Positions 22,191 through 35,400 of a stretch of 64,000 nucleotides of DNA are shown here, one piece after another (position 1 is the stretch's first letter; each line of letters begins with the position of its first letter). The stretch is taken from the NCBI GenBank assembly GCA_032622095.1, contig CP136064.1, forward strand, positions 255,667,863 to 255,731,862. Direction: 5' to 3'. Both the position numbers and the translations under genes were made by a program. Under the pieces are notes generated by a model that saw only the letters and a list, made by a program, of their open reading frames with translations, searched no databases and was not told the DNA's origin. Origin of the DNA: Siphonodentalium dalli. Lineage: Eukaryota > Mollusca > Scaphopoda > Gadilida > Siphonodentaliidae.

Positions 22191-23985
22191 TGACTTAATT
22201 GGTTCACCATTTGTCGAGATTGTGAATTTGAACGCCCAAAACTCCTTAAAATGATATGGAGATGGCCTGGATGACTATATATAACTTATAGGTTGATATC
22301 GGCGAATAGCAATCTTATCAATGATAATGCATATCCTCTCTACATCCATGACTCAAGTGACACCAAATGTGATTTAATTCATCGTATCATTAGAGAAGAA
22401 CGTGTATGAATTTATTGGAAATTAGTGCTAAATATATTTGTATCAGATTTGGTGCAACTGCCATCCTCATGCATGACTTTAACGGCTCAACTTTTGACAT
22501 ATTTAAACCACGTCCATTAGACTCATGGATGCATGATATACTGGAGATGATTATATATAGGTTTGGTGGTAATCAGCAACTAAACAAATTCGTAGAATAG
22601 TTATGACCCCCCCCCCCATCTCTCACCCAAACGGCAGCAATTTGGCGTCTTTAAATCACACGATTATATTCCTCGTATCATAGAGAAGAATAATATATCA
22701 ATTTGGTGGAAATCTGCACTAAAAATAGTTTAGTAAATCAATTGTTGATGCTCCCCTGCAACGCTGACTCGAACAGCGCCATATCGCAGAGGTGATTGTG
22801 TATGCGTTTGGTGGAAATCGGCGACAGAACTATTTCACCTTATTTTTTTAATTTTGCCGACCTCCCCCTTTTCTTCCCCTGATACAAACAGCGTCACTTT
22901 AGAAAATTTTAACCCGTGCCATTATCTTCCTCATAAAAAGTTACCCCTCTTAGAATGCCTTGGTGTCATCTCGATTGTACCCCGTGAAGTTATATATAGA
23001 ACGCATACAGAGACAAAGACAGACAGCACGATGTAACTAAACCACACGATAAGATTCCTCGTATCACGGTGAAGAATATGTATCAATCTGGTGGAAATCG
23101 GTACCTCTCACCTCTGTTCATCACTGACTCGAATGGCTCCTTATGTGACATCCTTAAACCACACAATTACACTCCTGATATCATGGGGATGATTATATAT
23201 AAGTTTGGTGCTAATCGGCGACTAAACAAATTTTTTATCAAATTTGGTGAAAAACCCTTCCCCTCCACATCTCTCACCCAAATAGCACCAATATGGCGTC
23301 TTTAAATCACACGATTAGATTCCTCATGGATAAAGAACGTGTATCAATTTGGTGGAAATTGGCGCTAAAAATATTGTGTATAAATTTGGTGCCCCTCTCC
23401 CTTTCAGTGCACACCTGACTCGAATGAGGCCACATTTGACAGAATTAAGCCACACCATTAGACTCCTCATACCATGGGGATGATTTTGTATAAGTGTGGT
23501 GGCAATCGGCGACTAAACCCATTCTTATAAAATTTAGTGCCCACCCCCCAATCTGTCATCCAAACAACAATAATTTGGCATTGATAAATCGCACAATTAG
23601 ATTCCTTGTATCATGAAGAAGAATATATATCAATTTGGTGGAAATCGGTGCTAAAATTAGTTTTATCAATTTTGGTGCCCCTCTCCCCTTCCGTGCATCC
23701 CTGACTCGAACTTTTGACATATTTAAACCACACCATTGGATTTTTCATATCATGGGGATGATTATATGTAAGTTTCGTGGCAATCGGCGACAAAACAAAA
23801 TTATGCCCCTCCCCATTTTCTGCCCCTGACAACAACGGCATCACTTTAGAAAATTCTACCCCCCCCCCACCATTATCTTTCTCGTAAAAAGTTACCCCAA
23901 GTAGACCCCTTTGGTATCATCTAGATGGTCCCCTGTGAATTTCTATAGAACATAGACAGACAGACATTCGCAAATATAGATATAG
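22191..23985. repeat. degenerate tandem repeat, about four to five copies
   Basis: Phrases recur every 250-330 bp: TTTAAATCACACGATTAGAT, ATTTGGTGGAAATCGG, GACTCGAACGGC-like and ATGGGGATGATTATATA. It ends with an AGACAGACAGACATTCGCAA tail and a GATATA tract. C-rich runs occur at 22606 and 23862. Open frames here are by-products of the repeat. Confidence 0.7.
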
Positions 23986-24929
23986 ATATCGACCTCAATT
24001 TCAGTATTTTACAAGCTGCAATATTGAGAGTGTGAAATAAACATAGATCAACACAGTTGTTTGAATATGATAACATTATTGCACACGTTTGAAGTGTCGC
24101 GAGGTAAAACCACAAACTCATGCAGTAACGATAAAGGCCCTTCCACATGCCATGCTTTTTTCTGCGGCAACTTGCGTATACTGCAGTGACGATGTTTTAT
24201 GGGGTTACTCGTATGTTTCCGCTGGTATTATTGTTTCATTGTTATTCGCGTATGTTTGTTTAAAATGACTGCAAGGTGAAGCGATCACAATCACAGTCCA
24301 AAATTGACTTCGACTCAAAACTGCTGTTTCCAGGTGTCTTCATTCTATACCATCACTGCAAACGGCGGACTTTACCAAACAACCGCAGACAACAATGCAC
24401 GATACACCCATTGCATACAGTGTTCTAAGTCGGTGTATCACGCGTTATGCGTGGCATGCCGCTCTGCAAATGTTGTGTGTTAGGGGTCTTTACAAGTTCA
24501 CACACTTGTGTTGTTCAATCTATGCCCCTGATCAGGGTCCGCTCTTTAACTTTTTACCCTTTCAACACTGTTCACCCCCATTCTAATATCCTATTACCCT
24601 AAGCTCCCAAGCTAAAGTTGCATGTTTTATCATTTTAGTTCCATATTAAGAGTTTAATAATGGCCCAATAAAAAGAGGAATCATTGAAATATTGATCATT
24701 CCTGTGGAATGTTTCTTTGATACATCAAGGCAAGTTAGTTGGTTACCATACCAACATCATCAGTATGGCCAAATGTCCAGTTGGAAAGTGATATTACTAG
24801 TACATAGAGAGTAATCACTTGATTGAACTGGTGACGTGAAATAATTCATGAGAGGAAGGGACGTTATACAAACATGAGGGCACATAAGGCTCAGGTGTTT
24901 TACAAAATAGTCCCTGCCTTGAATGAACT
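23986..24929. other. no gene seen
   Basis: Unique-looking sequence with no recognised exon, RNA gene or terminal repeat. Confidence 0.35.
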
Positions 24930-25682
24930 AGAGATGGGACTACGGATACCCCCCTGTTTTTAAAATACTAAGATGTTTCACATGTCAGTAAACATTTAGT
25001 TAAAATAATAAAATAACAGTTCCCATTGCAGGTGCACAACACTAACCCTAATCTTAAAGCTATTGACCAAAAAATGTAGGAATAAAAGCTTGGACAAAAT
25101 TATGTATGTTGCGAAAAAAATTCTAAGTCGAAAAAGGGGAATAACTCCACATAAAAAATGTCGGACAGACGTCATAATCGCAGGTGCACAGGTTCCCATG
25201 GTACTAAATATCAGTGCCAAGATTAAAAAACATTGACCGAAAAATGTAGGATTAAAAGCTCGGACGAAATCATGCATGTTGCAAAAAAAGTTTCTAAGTC
25301 AAAAAAGGGGGATAATTCCACCAAAAAATGTCGGACAGACGTCATAATCGCACAAGTTCCCATGGTACTAAATATATGTGCCACGTTTTAAAAAAATTGA
25401 CCGAAAAATGTAGGAATAAAAGCTCGGACAAAAGTATACATGTTGTGAAAAATTTCTAAGTCGAAAAAGGGGGTATAACTCCACCAAAAAAAGTCTGAGA
25501 GACGTCATAATCGCATGGTGGTTGATGTCTGTGCCAAGTTTCACGGAAATTGATCAAAAAACAACTGAGAAAAACTCCGGACAAATTTGTGTCCACGGAC
25601 GGACGGACGGACGACGGACGGACAAGCTGACTCCAGTATACCCCCCCTAACTTCGTTGCGGGGGGGGGGGGGGGGGGGTATA
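24930..25682. repeat. dispersed repeat, inverted relative of 19163-19740, with a 19-base G run
   Basis: Reads in the opposite orientation to the copy at 19163: GGATACCCCCC at the left, three related blocks with CGGACAGACGTCATAATCGC, then GGACGGACGGACGACGGACG and CAAGCTGACTCCAGTATACC. Ends CGTTGC followed by 19 G (25660-25678). Confidence 0.65.
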
Positions 25683-25943
25683 ATTATTTCTTATCACCAG
25701 TGCAATCAAGTGATTATTTGGTTTATTATACTCTGCTATAAACATCTGATTTCCGGATATATTCTTCTGAAGAGACAGTTCAGACCATTTTCATTCCAGA
25801 TAATTAGTATAGCTGTCACAGGCTAATCTAAGGAAGTCCCTATAACACAATGAAATAATATTCAGCTGACAGGGCCAGTGGCCATGTGTGTGCTTTTTAA
25901 ATGCTAATAATATATGGCATATTAATAAATTGACGATATCAAT

Positions 25944-26191
25944 ATGACTTGAGCTTCCTGAAATTTTGCTAAAACCCTGATCCAATGCATTCTCTTATAT
26001 ATGTGAGTCTCCCATAGGGAGCCTTGCATATATAAGAGAATGCATTGGCCTAACAATATTTATCTTGACCTTGTAAGCCAGTGCATTCTCTTATATATTT
26101 GAGGCTCTCTATGGGAGACTCGCATATATAAGGGAATGCACTGGCACAGGATATTTAATGCTGCACCAGCATAGCTCCCATCATGAAAGGG
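25944..26191. mobile_element. CATGAC-family TTAA miniature element
   Basis: Starts ATGACTTGAGCTTCCTGAAA (the outer CCCTTT is lost on this side), carries two hairpin modules joined by CCTTGTAAGCCAGTGC, and ends TCATGAAAGGG with TTAA at 26192-26195. It lies 218 bp downstream of the DDX55 stop. Confidence 0.75.
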
Positions 26192-26412
26192 TTAATGAAT
26201 ATTTCAGAAGAGTGTTGTGTTTTGCCTCTATCTATATTTGGGAACCCAAACAATGAACGGGTTTCTTCTGATCTATTTGTCTGCTTTGCTATACGCTGAT
26301 TTTCACGTTCTCTATCGATGAACAAGGCCTGAGAAGCTACTTCTCCTGGCTCGCAGACGCTAGCTTTTCCTTGGAAGGAGTTTTCTTTTTATAGCACCAG
26401 AGGGTGCTGCTG
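26154..26412 (-). other. probable DDX55 3' untranslated region
   Basis: Sequence directly after the DDX55 stop on the minus strand. A variant poly(A) signal ATTAAA lies on the minus strand at 26159-26154, inside the adjacent TTAA-flanked miniature element. No canonical AATAAA is closer to the stop. The end is a guess. Confidence 0.25.
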
Positions 26413-26484
26413 TCACGTTTTGTCTCCAGTTGTTTCTTCCCCGGAGTCGTTCATGAATTCTCTATCAAAATCCTTCTTTGACAC
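26413..26484 (-). CDS. DDX55: DDX55 terminal exon with stop
   Basis: Reads [20 protein letters not shown] then DKT and TGA at 26415-26413. The acceptor is TTTTGTAG (revcomp of 26485-26492). Joined to the previous exon it gives [12 protein letters not shown], matching the family end GKITEEEFEK. The tail is shorter than in vertebrates. Confidence 0.92.
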   Translation of the reverse strand: MSKKDFDREFMNDSGEETTGDKT

Positions 26485-29400
26485 CTACAAATAAAAGATA
26501 TAGATGAATCGATGATCATAAGGCATACATGAATTGACAACCTACTACAAACATAGGTATACATGAATCCAACATCTGCAAACATAAGGTATATATATAT
26601 ATATACCTTTATTTCCTCCGTAATACAGAGAGCTTACATATAATGAACAGGAACACAATACAATGATAATTAGTATTTACAGACATTTAACACGAAGAAA
26701 ATCAAACGTATATACATGTACACCACGCATAAATAACACACATGCACACACCCTCACACACCACAACCGCTCTCAAATACTCACATACACGCACCTTTGT
26801 AAGGTATACATGAATCCATGATTTACAAATATAATGTATGCATAAATCTTCTGTATTGGGAAAGCGTTTGCTTATCTTTGAAGTGAGCCAGGTTATTGTC
26901 AGGGTATGCACTGGCCAAAAAATTAATTTGTCCAATTTTGTTGCCATTTCAGAATTTAATTGACCATTTTTCATAAACTTTGGTCAAATTGAAAAACAAA
27001 AATTTAGGATCATTGAGAAAACCGAAATTAAAAAATACAAAAAAAAATTTAAATAAAAAAGAACAAAAAGCAAGCACTCACATAAACAAAATAACAGATC
27101 ATTTCTAAATAAATAATTGCATGATATTGCAAACACTGAAAAATATTTCTAGCCAGTATGGTATGACAAAACAAATGTGTACTGAATTGCTTATTGTTTG
27201 TTATGGCATTATATTGAAAACATAATACATAAAAGTATTGTCAATCGACATCGTAATAGCAGCTAATCATCACTGAAAACCCTGTGTTGAAGTGAAGCTA
27301 TTTATATCCAAGAAAACAGCTGCTCACCTTCCCTTTCTTGAATTTTTTCATCAGACGAAAATCTTTGTCTAAATCATCCACATCCTCCTCCGTAATCTCT
27401 TCTGCTTTACGTTTCGTCCCAATTTCTTTCTTCAGTTTCTTTTCCTTACGCTTTTTTCTTTTCTCTTTAATATCTTTTTGCTTTGACCAAGGAACTGTCT
27501 GAAAATAATTGATAATTTTTTTTAATGAAACTTTAAGTTTTTGTGGTTATAATAATTTTAACTTCCTTCAGTTTGATATTGAAGGCCCACATGGCATTCA
27601 CTAGGCAATTGTTAACCCTTTACCCAACAGAACGGCCCTGTGCCAATGCATTCTCTTATATATGCGAGTCAACCATAGGTCACCTCGCATATATAAGAGA
27701 ATGCATTGGCTTAACACATTAAAAATTATAAAAATAAAAATAAAAATTATAAAAATGGTAAAAAGTGTTAAAAAAAGATTTTTTTTTAGGCCAATGCATT
27801 CTCTCCTATGGTCGACTCGCACATATAAGAGAATGCATTGGCACAGGGCATAACTGTAACCATCACAATGTGGTCAATGAGCCGGTTCCAATGATATCCA
27901 TATTTGTATGGTTTTATTGAGACAGACCCAAGATAATTTAGGCTGTTGCAGCTTTATTTGGCCGTTTTTGGCCGGTTTGTTGGGTAAAGGGTTAATGAAA
28001 TTCCACTAATAAAATAAAAGGCTGCTTGGCCACACATTTCTGGAAAAAGGTGGCTTTGTCTGACCAGTGGCTTTTTTAGAAATGACACATTTGATTTTGG
28101 GAACAATCATTGAAACAAACAGGGCCATAATTCTGGTGAAAATTGGCTGGTGTAACCCAAATTCGAACTTGACCTGTATTTTGGGATATTAAACTCACAT
28201 ACCAAATTTCATTCCATTCAGTTCAGACTTACTAATATTATCATCTGGAAATGAAAATTTAGAGCAATTCCAACACAAAGGGCCATAACTCTTGTGAAAA
28301 TTAGCACACGGAACCCAAAGTCGAACTTGACCATTATTTTGGGCTAGTAAACTCAGATACACAATTTCATTCCATTCAGTTCAGACTCACTACAGTTATC
28401 ATCCGGAAACAAAAACAGACAGACCAATAACATAATACGTCCCTTTTTTTTAAAACAGGCAAATAAAAAGCTTGGATGGATCTCATAATTCCAGGTGCAC
28501 AGGTTTTGATGATAAAATAAATGATCCATGCTTTAATTAACCCTTTCAGTGCCAGGGGCCGATCTCATCGGCCCTAAAATCGGCCCTAAAATTTTTTTTT
28601 TTTAAATTTAAAAAAAAAATATTTTTTGGGTTGAATTGTTTTTTAGTATGCTTAAAGGGGTACTGTACGCCAAATGTTGTTGTTGGTTTCTATGGTCTCC
28701 GAGTCGGAGAATAAGGTAACAATTTTTCCATTATTTGAAAGTCTGTTGAGTACGAAGTCATGTTACGGATGACAAATTTACCGGAATGCAAAAATACAAA
28801 TTGTCGTTGTCGAGTAATTTTTGTAAAGTTTTCAACCAAATGAATCAAATAAAAGTTATATTATATGCATACTAGTCCCATATAATCATTTAAGTTATTG
28901 TATCGTCGCTAGTCAGTGAGTGGCTTGAGTGTTCTCCCCGTATCATCATAATATTTTAAGCGATCGTGTGTGCGACCGGTTTAACAATCCAGTATCCCTC
29001 AATTACTGTTTTTGATTACGGTAATTCGTAATTTAATTGACGCCATTTTATGGCTCCAGTCATAAATTCAATTTATATCAAATTATTAACTTTTAAATTA
29101 TTAAATTTTAAGATAGCCTATTAACCTGAGCGTTTACAGAATACATCTTCGACTCAAATTACTTATGTTTCTATATATTATCGATATTAGATCGTTGTTG
29201 TCACCGGAAATTTAATGAAAATGGCGTACAGTACCCCTTTAAGCATGCTATAGCGAATTTAAAAACAAACTGGATAAAACCTTAGGGGCATTTTATAACT
29301 CAATACTATCACCAAGTATTCATAGTAATGATTTTGATGCCCATGAAAAATGTAATATTCCCTGGCACTAAACCTACAAAATACTGAAAAATGATGAAAA

Positions 29401-32400
29401 ATTGTTAGGCCAATGCATTCTCTTATATATGTGAGGCGACCTATGGTCGACTCGCATATATAAGAGAATGCATTGGCACAGGGTATATGGGTTGATACAA
29501 AAATCGGACTTGGCACTGAAAGGGTTAAAAACAATGACCAATACATACAGTAATTATAAGCTCAGACAAAGTTGTGCACAGGTTTCCATGGTACTAAATA
29601 TCTGTGCCAAGTTTTTTTTAAATTGACTGATAAAAGAAGGAATACAAATGCAGGCAAAGTTAGACAGACTGACAACCTGATTCCAGTTTCCCCCCATAAC
29701 TTTGTTACAGGGATATAAATATATACCCATTACATAGCGTGTGTTCTCACACCATTAAAACTTTTCTTCATAATGATTTTATTTGTCTTTTAAAAAATCA
29801 ACAATGTTACCAGTAATTTTCTGTATAAATAGGATCTCACATGAGTTTCTATTTTATACGGAATTTATCAACCGAGTTCACTAAATTCGATTTTAGTGGA
29901 CGAGGTTGATAAATTACGTATAAAATAGGATGAGTGTGAGATACTTTTTATCACATGATCAAATAAACGCGAAGCAATGCGAAATATCCATCGAAAACAA
30001 CGATAAAAACCGCAGCGATCGCAAGTCATTTGAAGAACGATGTGACGTCATCGCACGCGCTGATATTAAACGTGTCTCTTATCGATAATTATGAAACTGC
30101 TTTTATGGGCAAATTATGTGATAAATAGAGGATCTCACATGAGTTTCTATTTTATACGGAATTTATCAACCAAGTTCACTAAATTCGATTTGAGCCGAGG
30201 TTTACCGAGGCTCAAATAGAATTTAGTGGACGAGGTTGATAAATTACGTATAAAATAGAACGAGTTTGAGATACCTTTTATCACATGATCAAATAAACCC
30301 GAAGCAACACGCAATATTCATCGAAAACAACAATCATAAACTACAGCGATCGCAAGTTATTTGAAGAACGCCGTGACGTCATCGCACGCGCTGATATTAA
30401 ACGTGTCTATTACCGATAATTATGAAACTGCTTTTATGGCCAAATTATGTGATAAAAATATATAACAAATTGTTAGAATATGTTTCTGACAACACCATGT
30501 TTTACTGATATTGCCAAGTGAACTTATTGTATCAACAAGAAGTTGTATCAGAGCGTTGCACCTCGGGTGCTGGCCAAGTTCAAATTAAAGAAGGATAACT
30601 CTAGAACAGAAATGCGAACATTCAATGTCTTTGGGCAATCTTTTGAAGCAGTTGTGATGGAAAACCTCAACACCAAATTTCATTCAGATCAGATGGCCCA
30701 TGGATAAGATATATGCCCAGACAGACGACAGACACATGGACAGACAGACTTAAGGAAAAAGTCAATCGAGTTTATCTTCCATTTTTCTTCGGTATAATTA
30801 ACAAACCTTCTCATGTCGTCGCATTCTTTTCATGGCAACTTTTTTTTCATTCTTCAACTTAATCTTTCTTTGTTTTTCCCTCCCTTTATCTCTGAAATAA
30901 TAGACGAGCAAACTTATAAATAGTGTGTCTGATATTTGCAGAATAACTTGCCCATAGAGAGAATTTAGTAATGCTATCCCGTATGACCGAAACTGCTATG
31001 TGAGACCTTGGATCAGATTGAAGTTCCCCAGTTGAAGTTGGTGATGTTCACCCACAGGGTCCGCGCTGGACCAAAATTTACTTTTGCCAAATAATTTGCC
31101 AAATGAAAATACATTTTGCCAAATTCTTTTAGAATTTGCCAAATGCTGTCCCTGATAGTATAATTTTCTGCAACATCGAGTCTTATTTTGTGGTTTATAA
31201 CACAACAATAAACCTATCACCGAACAACAAAATTGTAGAAGGGTTGCTTCATCAGAGGATTAGCTATGTAAACACCATCACCTCAATAAATACGGGTAAT
31301 CCATTCACCCATCGTTACTAATAGCTGTCAGATTAACTGCATCTTAATAAAGGTGTTAACTTTTCCTACACCTTATAAAACACCACTAATATGATTGTGA
31401 GAGTTTCCTGAAATTAATGGTATTGATTGACCAATATTTGTTCAACTTTCTTGAGGAATTAAAAAGTGACTTGCCAAAACTTTTGCCAAATGAAAATATT
31501 TTTTGCCAAACGTGAATTATTTTTGCCATTGGCAAATTTGGCAAGTGGCAGCACGAACCCTGTTCACCCATTAGTAACCTTGATTTAATTTTATCTTCTG
31601 CAAATCAGGGGATATCATCTGAACAGAAGGGAAAAAGTAACTAAAAACAATGTTAATTTGAGACTATAGATACTTCCCAGAAGATGAGGCTGAAGCAGAA
31701 TGAGGTCCCCAGAGCGTGAATTTGGTGATGCTAGCACAACATGTGAGCTAGCATCACTAAATTCACCCTCTGGGGGCCTCATTCTGCAAATGACAGATGC
31801 ACTATTTTTAGTATGAAAATATTGATACTAACTTGTATGGAATACTATTGAGATCCACATCCAGTGGAGTGAAGCTCTTGATCTGTTTGCCTTTAAGCTC
31901 TGGCATTTTAGGGAGAGTGAGCAACCCATAACCTGTAGCCAGTATCCCGAGATCAAGTTCTGTGAATTAAAATTAACAAAAAAACATAAATAAAGGTAAG
32001 TTCTTCTTATTGATACAATTTGTAAAGAACATCTTAGTTGCTACCAGCTATTTTAATGTGTAACAAGAGCATCGCTAGGGTGTGGCGAAATACTTCCGTG
32101 GTAATTCCAATAAATGGCCACAATTCTGGTGAAAATTGGCGGGCGGAACCAAAATTCCAAATTTACCTGTATTTTGGGCTAGTAAACTGACATACCAAAT
32201 TTCATTCCATTCAATTCAGACTAGGGCCCGGCGAAGGTTCGAGATTCCATTCGATATACTCCCGATGATTCGATTCGATATCATTCGTCCGATTCGTCTC
32301 AAAACGAATCTTAACAACATCAAATATAACGCGCAAAGATCGTGCCATTTTTATCGCAGTCATCGGAAAAAATAGCAGCACTACCTCTACTTAAGCCAAT

Positions 32401-35400
32401 GGCAGAGGAAACGTCCTTTTTTAGCGCGGATCGTTTGATAACGGTATCAATGGTGGTCCCATATATCCAGAATCTGACTAAGCATTTGCGACTCAATGAC
32501 GCCAAAGGCGTGAAAAAGTTCAGAGAATAACTTCATGCACAACTTCGATCCAGATTTGATCTCACCAAACCCCAACCTGCTCGCAGGTTCATACATGAAT
32601 CCGCGATTTAAAAGTAATACAGAAATATTTAGAACAGGGCTTGACCCACTATGGACTCCATGAAACAGAGCAGTCTACTAGTACGGGCAATGCAGTTAAT
32701 AAACCGGTAACTCCACCTACCCATAGTTTAGTTGACGCTATGTTTGATGACGTTGAAGCTGCCCACGAGAGGGACAATGTACTGGACCCTGGTGACAATT
32801 CATTATATATGTATGGCTAATCAAGGAAATGGGGGCATACTCGCATGTTGGGTTATATTAACGAGAGGCCGATCACGATCGGCAGATGTTAACCCATCCC
32901 TTGGCGATAAAAATTTAATATGATCGGATAAATGAGAGTTTTGGTGTTGAATTATAGAGTATACTGTTATGTACTATTATAGACAAATGTACATAACACA
33001 AATTATTGGAATTTATGGGTCACTGGCATTTATATAAGAGAATGCACTGGTACAGGATCTGTAATGCTAAACCGCCACAGCCAGCAAGTCCGTGGGTTAA
33101 ATGTGTAGGTGTGCCCTGGACATGGAATACTTGGGTTAAGAGAGTCCAATTTAAGTTTACAATAATAATGTGTCCTAGTATACAGATAAGCAACCTCACC
33201 ACTGAACCATTAATATCAATTATATAGCACAGCTGTCAAAAAATCACAGGAATTGTTTATGTTGAACACTGACCTCTATTAAACCAATAACAATTATAAT
33301 GATATCAGACCATCTGAAGATATAACTCTGCAGCACAGATGTCCAAGTCTACTGTTAATATCATGTGATGTTTATTGTTGAATCTTTATTTTAAATTAGA
33401 TACCACAGGCTTCTTTATCAGATTATTTGCACATTGGCATAAGAGACATCAGAAAATAATATAGCTTCATCAATAGCTAAGTAGTCCAAATGCAATTGGT
33501 GAATTGGATTTAATGTTGCTCCAAACAGATTTACCAGTACATAACACAAGATTTTGGACCGATTTAATCAAATTTGGTGTGGTGATTCGGGGTACCCTTG
33601 GCAGAGTTATAATGGTTATAATTGTTTTTAATTATTTTAAAAAATTAAAGGGACACATTGGAAATCTTTTTATCAACTTGTATCATAATCATCAATATCT
33701 AAATGAAAACAAATGACAATGTCAATGACATTTTTTTTATTATTATTATAAAAGTTAAAAATATTTTTTTTTTTAAATCAATTTTTTTTTCAAATTTTTT
33801 TCTCGAAAAAGGGTCATATAACTCCTTTAAAATAAATCTGTATTTTGGGCTGTGAAACTCACATACCAAATTCGGTTCCAATCAGATAAAAAATGTTTGA
33901 GTTATGGCAGAATGTGTGAATTCTAAGTAGAAAAAGGGCCATAACTCTGTAACAAAAACTCGGATCAAACCCAAATTCGAACTCGATCTGTATTTTGGGC
34001 TGATATACCCATATACAAAATTTGCTTCTGATTGGATAGAAAATGTTTGAGTTATCGCATTACACGTGAAGTGTCTACGGACAGACAGACGGACGGATGG
34101 ACGGACGAACGACGAGTGGTCAATCCGGACAACGACACTATGTTTACCATACATGGTATGGGTAAACATAAAAAGGGATGACTCGCCACTGGAGTTTTGG
34201 AAATCGAACCAGTCGTCATTGCCTTTACTCGCTACAACTGCGAAGGATATACTCGGTATTCAAGCGACGAATTGTTCCAGTGAGATAGTAACAGACCAAA
34301 GGCACAGTCTCTCCAACTATAACGCGGAAACATTAATCTGGGCCCGCAACAACTCGAACTTACTATTTCCGTCACTGGTACAAACTGCAAAAGCCAATGA
34401 AATTAGGAGTGAATAGTTTGGTCGCTTAAATACCAAGTATATACACGATTACATGTGCTAACTGCTAATTTCGCAGCTTTTGCGAGTAAATGCAGAGATG
34501 ACTTGTTGAGTCTCGTACGCTTTCCAAAACCCCAGCGAATATTTTTTCCAGGGAGATAATCGCACATGGTGAAAACAAATCAACTAGTTAACGAATATTT
34601 TGTAACTTTTATTCATAAAATCGATGTTTATTCACTACCAATTTGTCCCAGTAATTGAAGTCAGGTTTTCTATGATTCGATTCGAAGATTCGATTCGATA
34701 TCATTCGGCCGATTTGATTCGAGATTCGATTCGAACCAAAAAGTCTGATTCGCCGGGCCCTAATTCAGACTTACTCAAGTTATCATCCGGAAAAGAAAAT
34801 TGAGTGCAAATTCCACCAAAAAAGGCCAGTGGACGAACCCGAATTCAAACTTGACCTGTATTTTGCGCTAGTGCACCCACATACCAAATTTCAATCCATT
34901 CAGTTGAGAATATCTAAAGTTATCATTCAGAAACCAATAGTGAACAGACGGACGGACAGATGGCCAGATCTATAACATCGTACATCCCAATTTTTTAAGC
35001 AGGCATATAAAAAGTTGAAATTTGGGATTCAGACAGCCTGATACCTCACAAATATTTTGAATTTGCTGCCATATAATATAAGAGATAACAATAAGGGGTG
35101 CACATTAGAGGCGCTGTGGTCGAGTTGTATATTAAGGGTTAGGTACAGACCTGTTTACTTTCAAAATTGGAAATAGGGAGATTTGTCCTCGGAAATAGGG
35201 AGATTTAGTGAAAAATAGGGAGATTTTATTCAATGGAAAAAACTTCATATAGACTGTTTGTTGCATTTGGCTGTAAGTTGTTTGACAGAATTGTTTGAGG
35301 TCCACTCGATTCGCATTCTGTTATTGCGTATACAAAACAAGGAATACCACAAAGACGGAAACGGAACTTTCACCGATACAAAAACAAACAGAAATTTTAA

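Larger units (their letters stand above)
32222..34762 (+). mobile_element. hAT DNA transposon with decayed transposase
   Basis: An exact 8-bp target duplication ATTCAGAC (32214-32221 and 34763-34770) and inverted repeats TAGGGCCCGGCGAA / TTCGCCGGGCCCTA bound a 2541-bp element. Sub-terminal regions are rich in GATTCGATTCGATATCATTC on both sides. On the plus strand, MNPRFK at 32595-32612 resembles the hAT block LDPRFK. At 34186-34340 the frame reads [20 protein letters not shown] then [15 protein letters not shown], matching the hAT C-terminal dimerisation domain (PLEWW..., FP.LA..A...L.IPATS..SER). The FSxAG part and the SER arginine are missing and frames are broken between the two blocks. 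Other repeats (33020-33100, 33780-34175) have inserted inside. Not functional. Confidence 0.85.
32055..34985. repeat. dispersed repeat (AACAAGAGCATCGCTAGGG head) split by a hAT transposon
   Basis: Head AACAAGAGCATCGCTAGGGT at 32062, body with CCACAATTCTGGTGAAAATT and TTCATTCCATTCAATTCAGA. After the hAT insertion the body resumes ATTCAGACTTACTCAAGTTA and ends with an ACAGACGGACGGACAGATGG tail near 34960. Same family as 42960-44583. Confidence 0.7.

Noticed and set aside
27601-27853. open frames on both strands
   Set aside because: They lie in the palindromic hairpins of a TTAA element, which gives mirrored frames on both strands.
34066-34150. N-terminal part of the 116-codon open frame as protein
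   Set aside because: It translates the GGACGGACG tail of an inserted dispersed repeat. Only the part from 34186 resembles hAT transposase.
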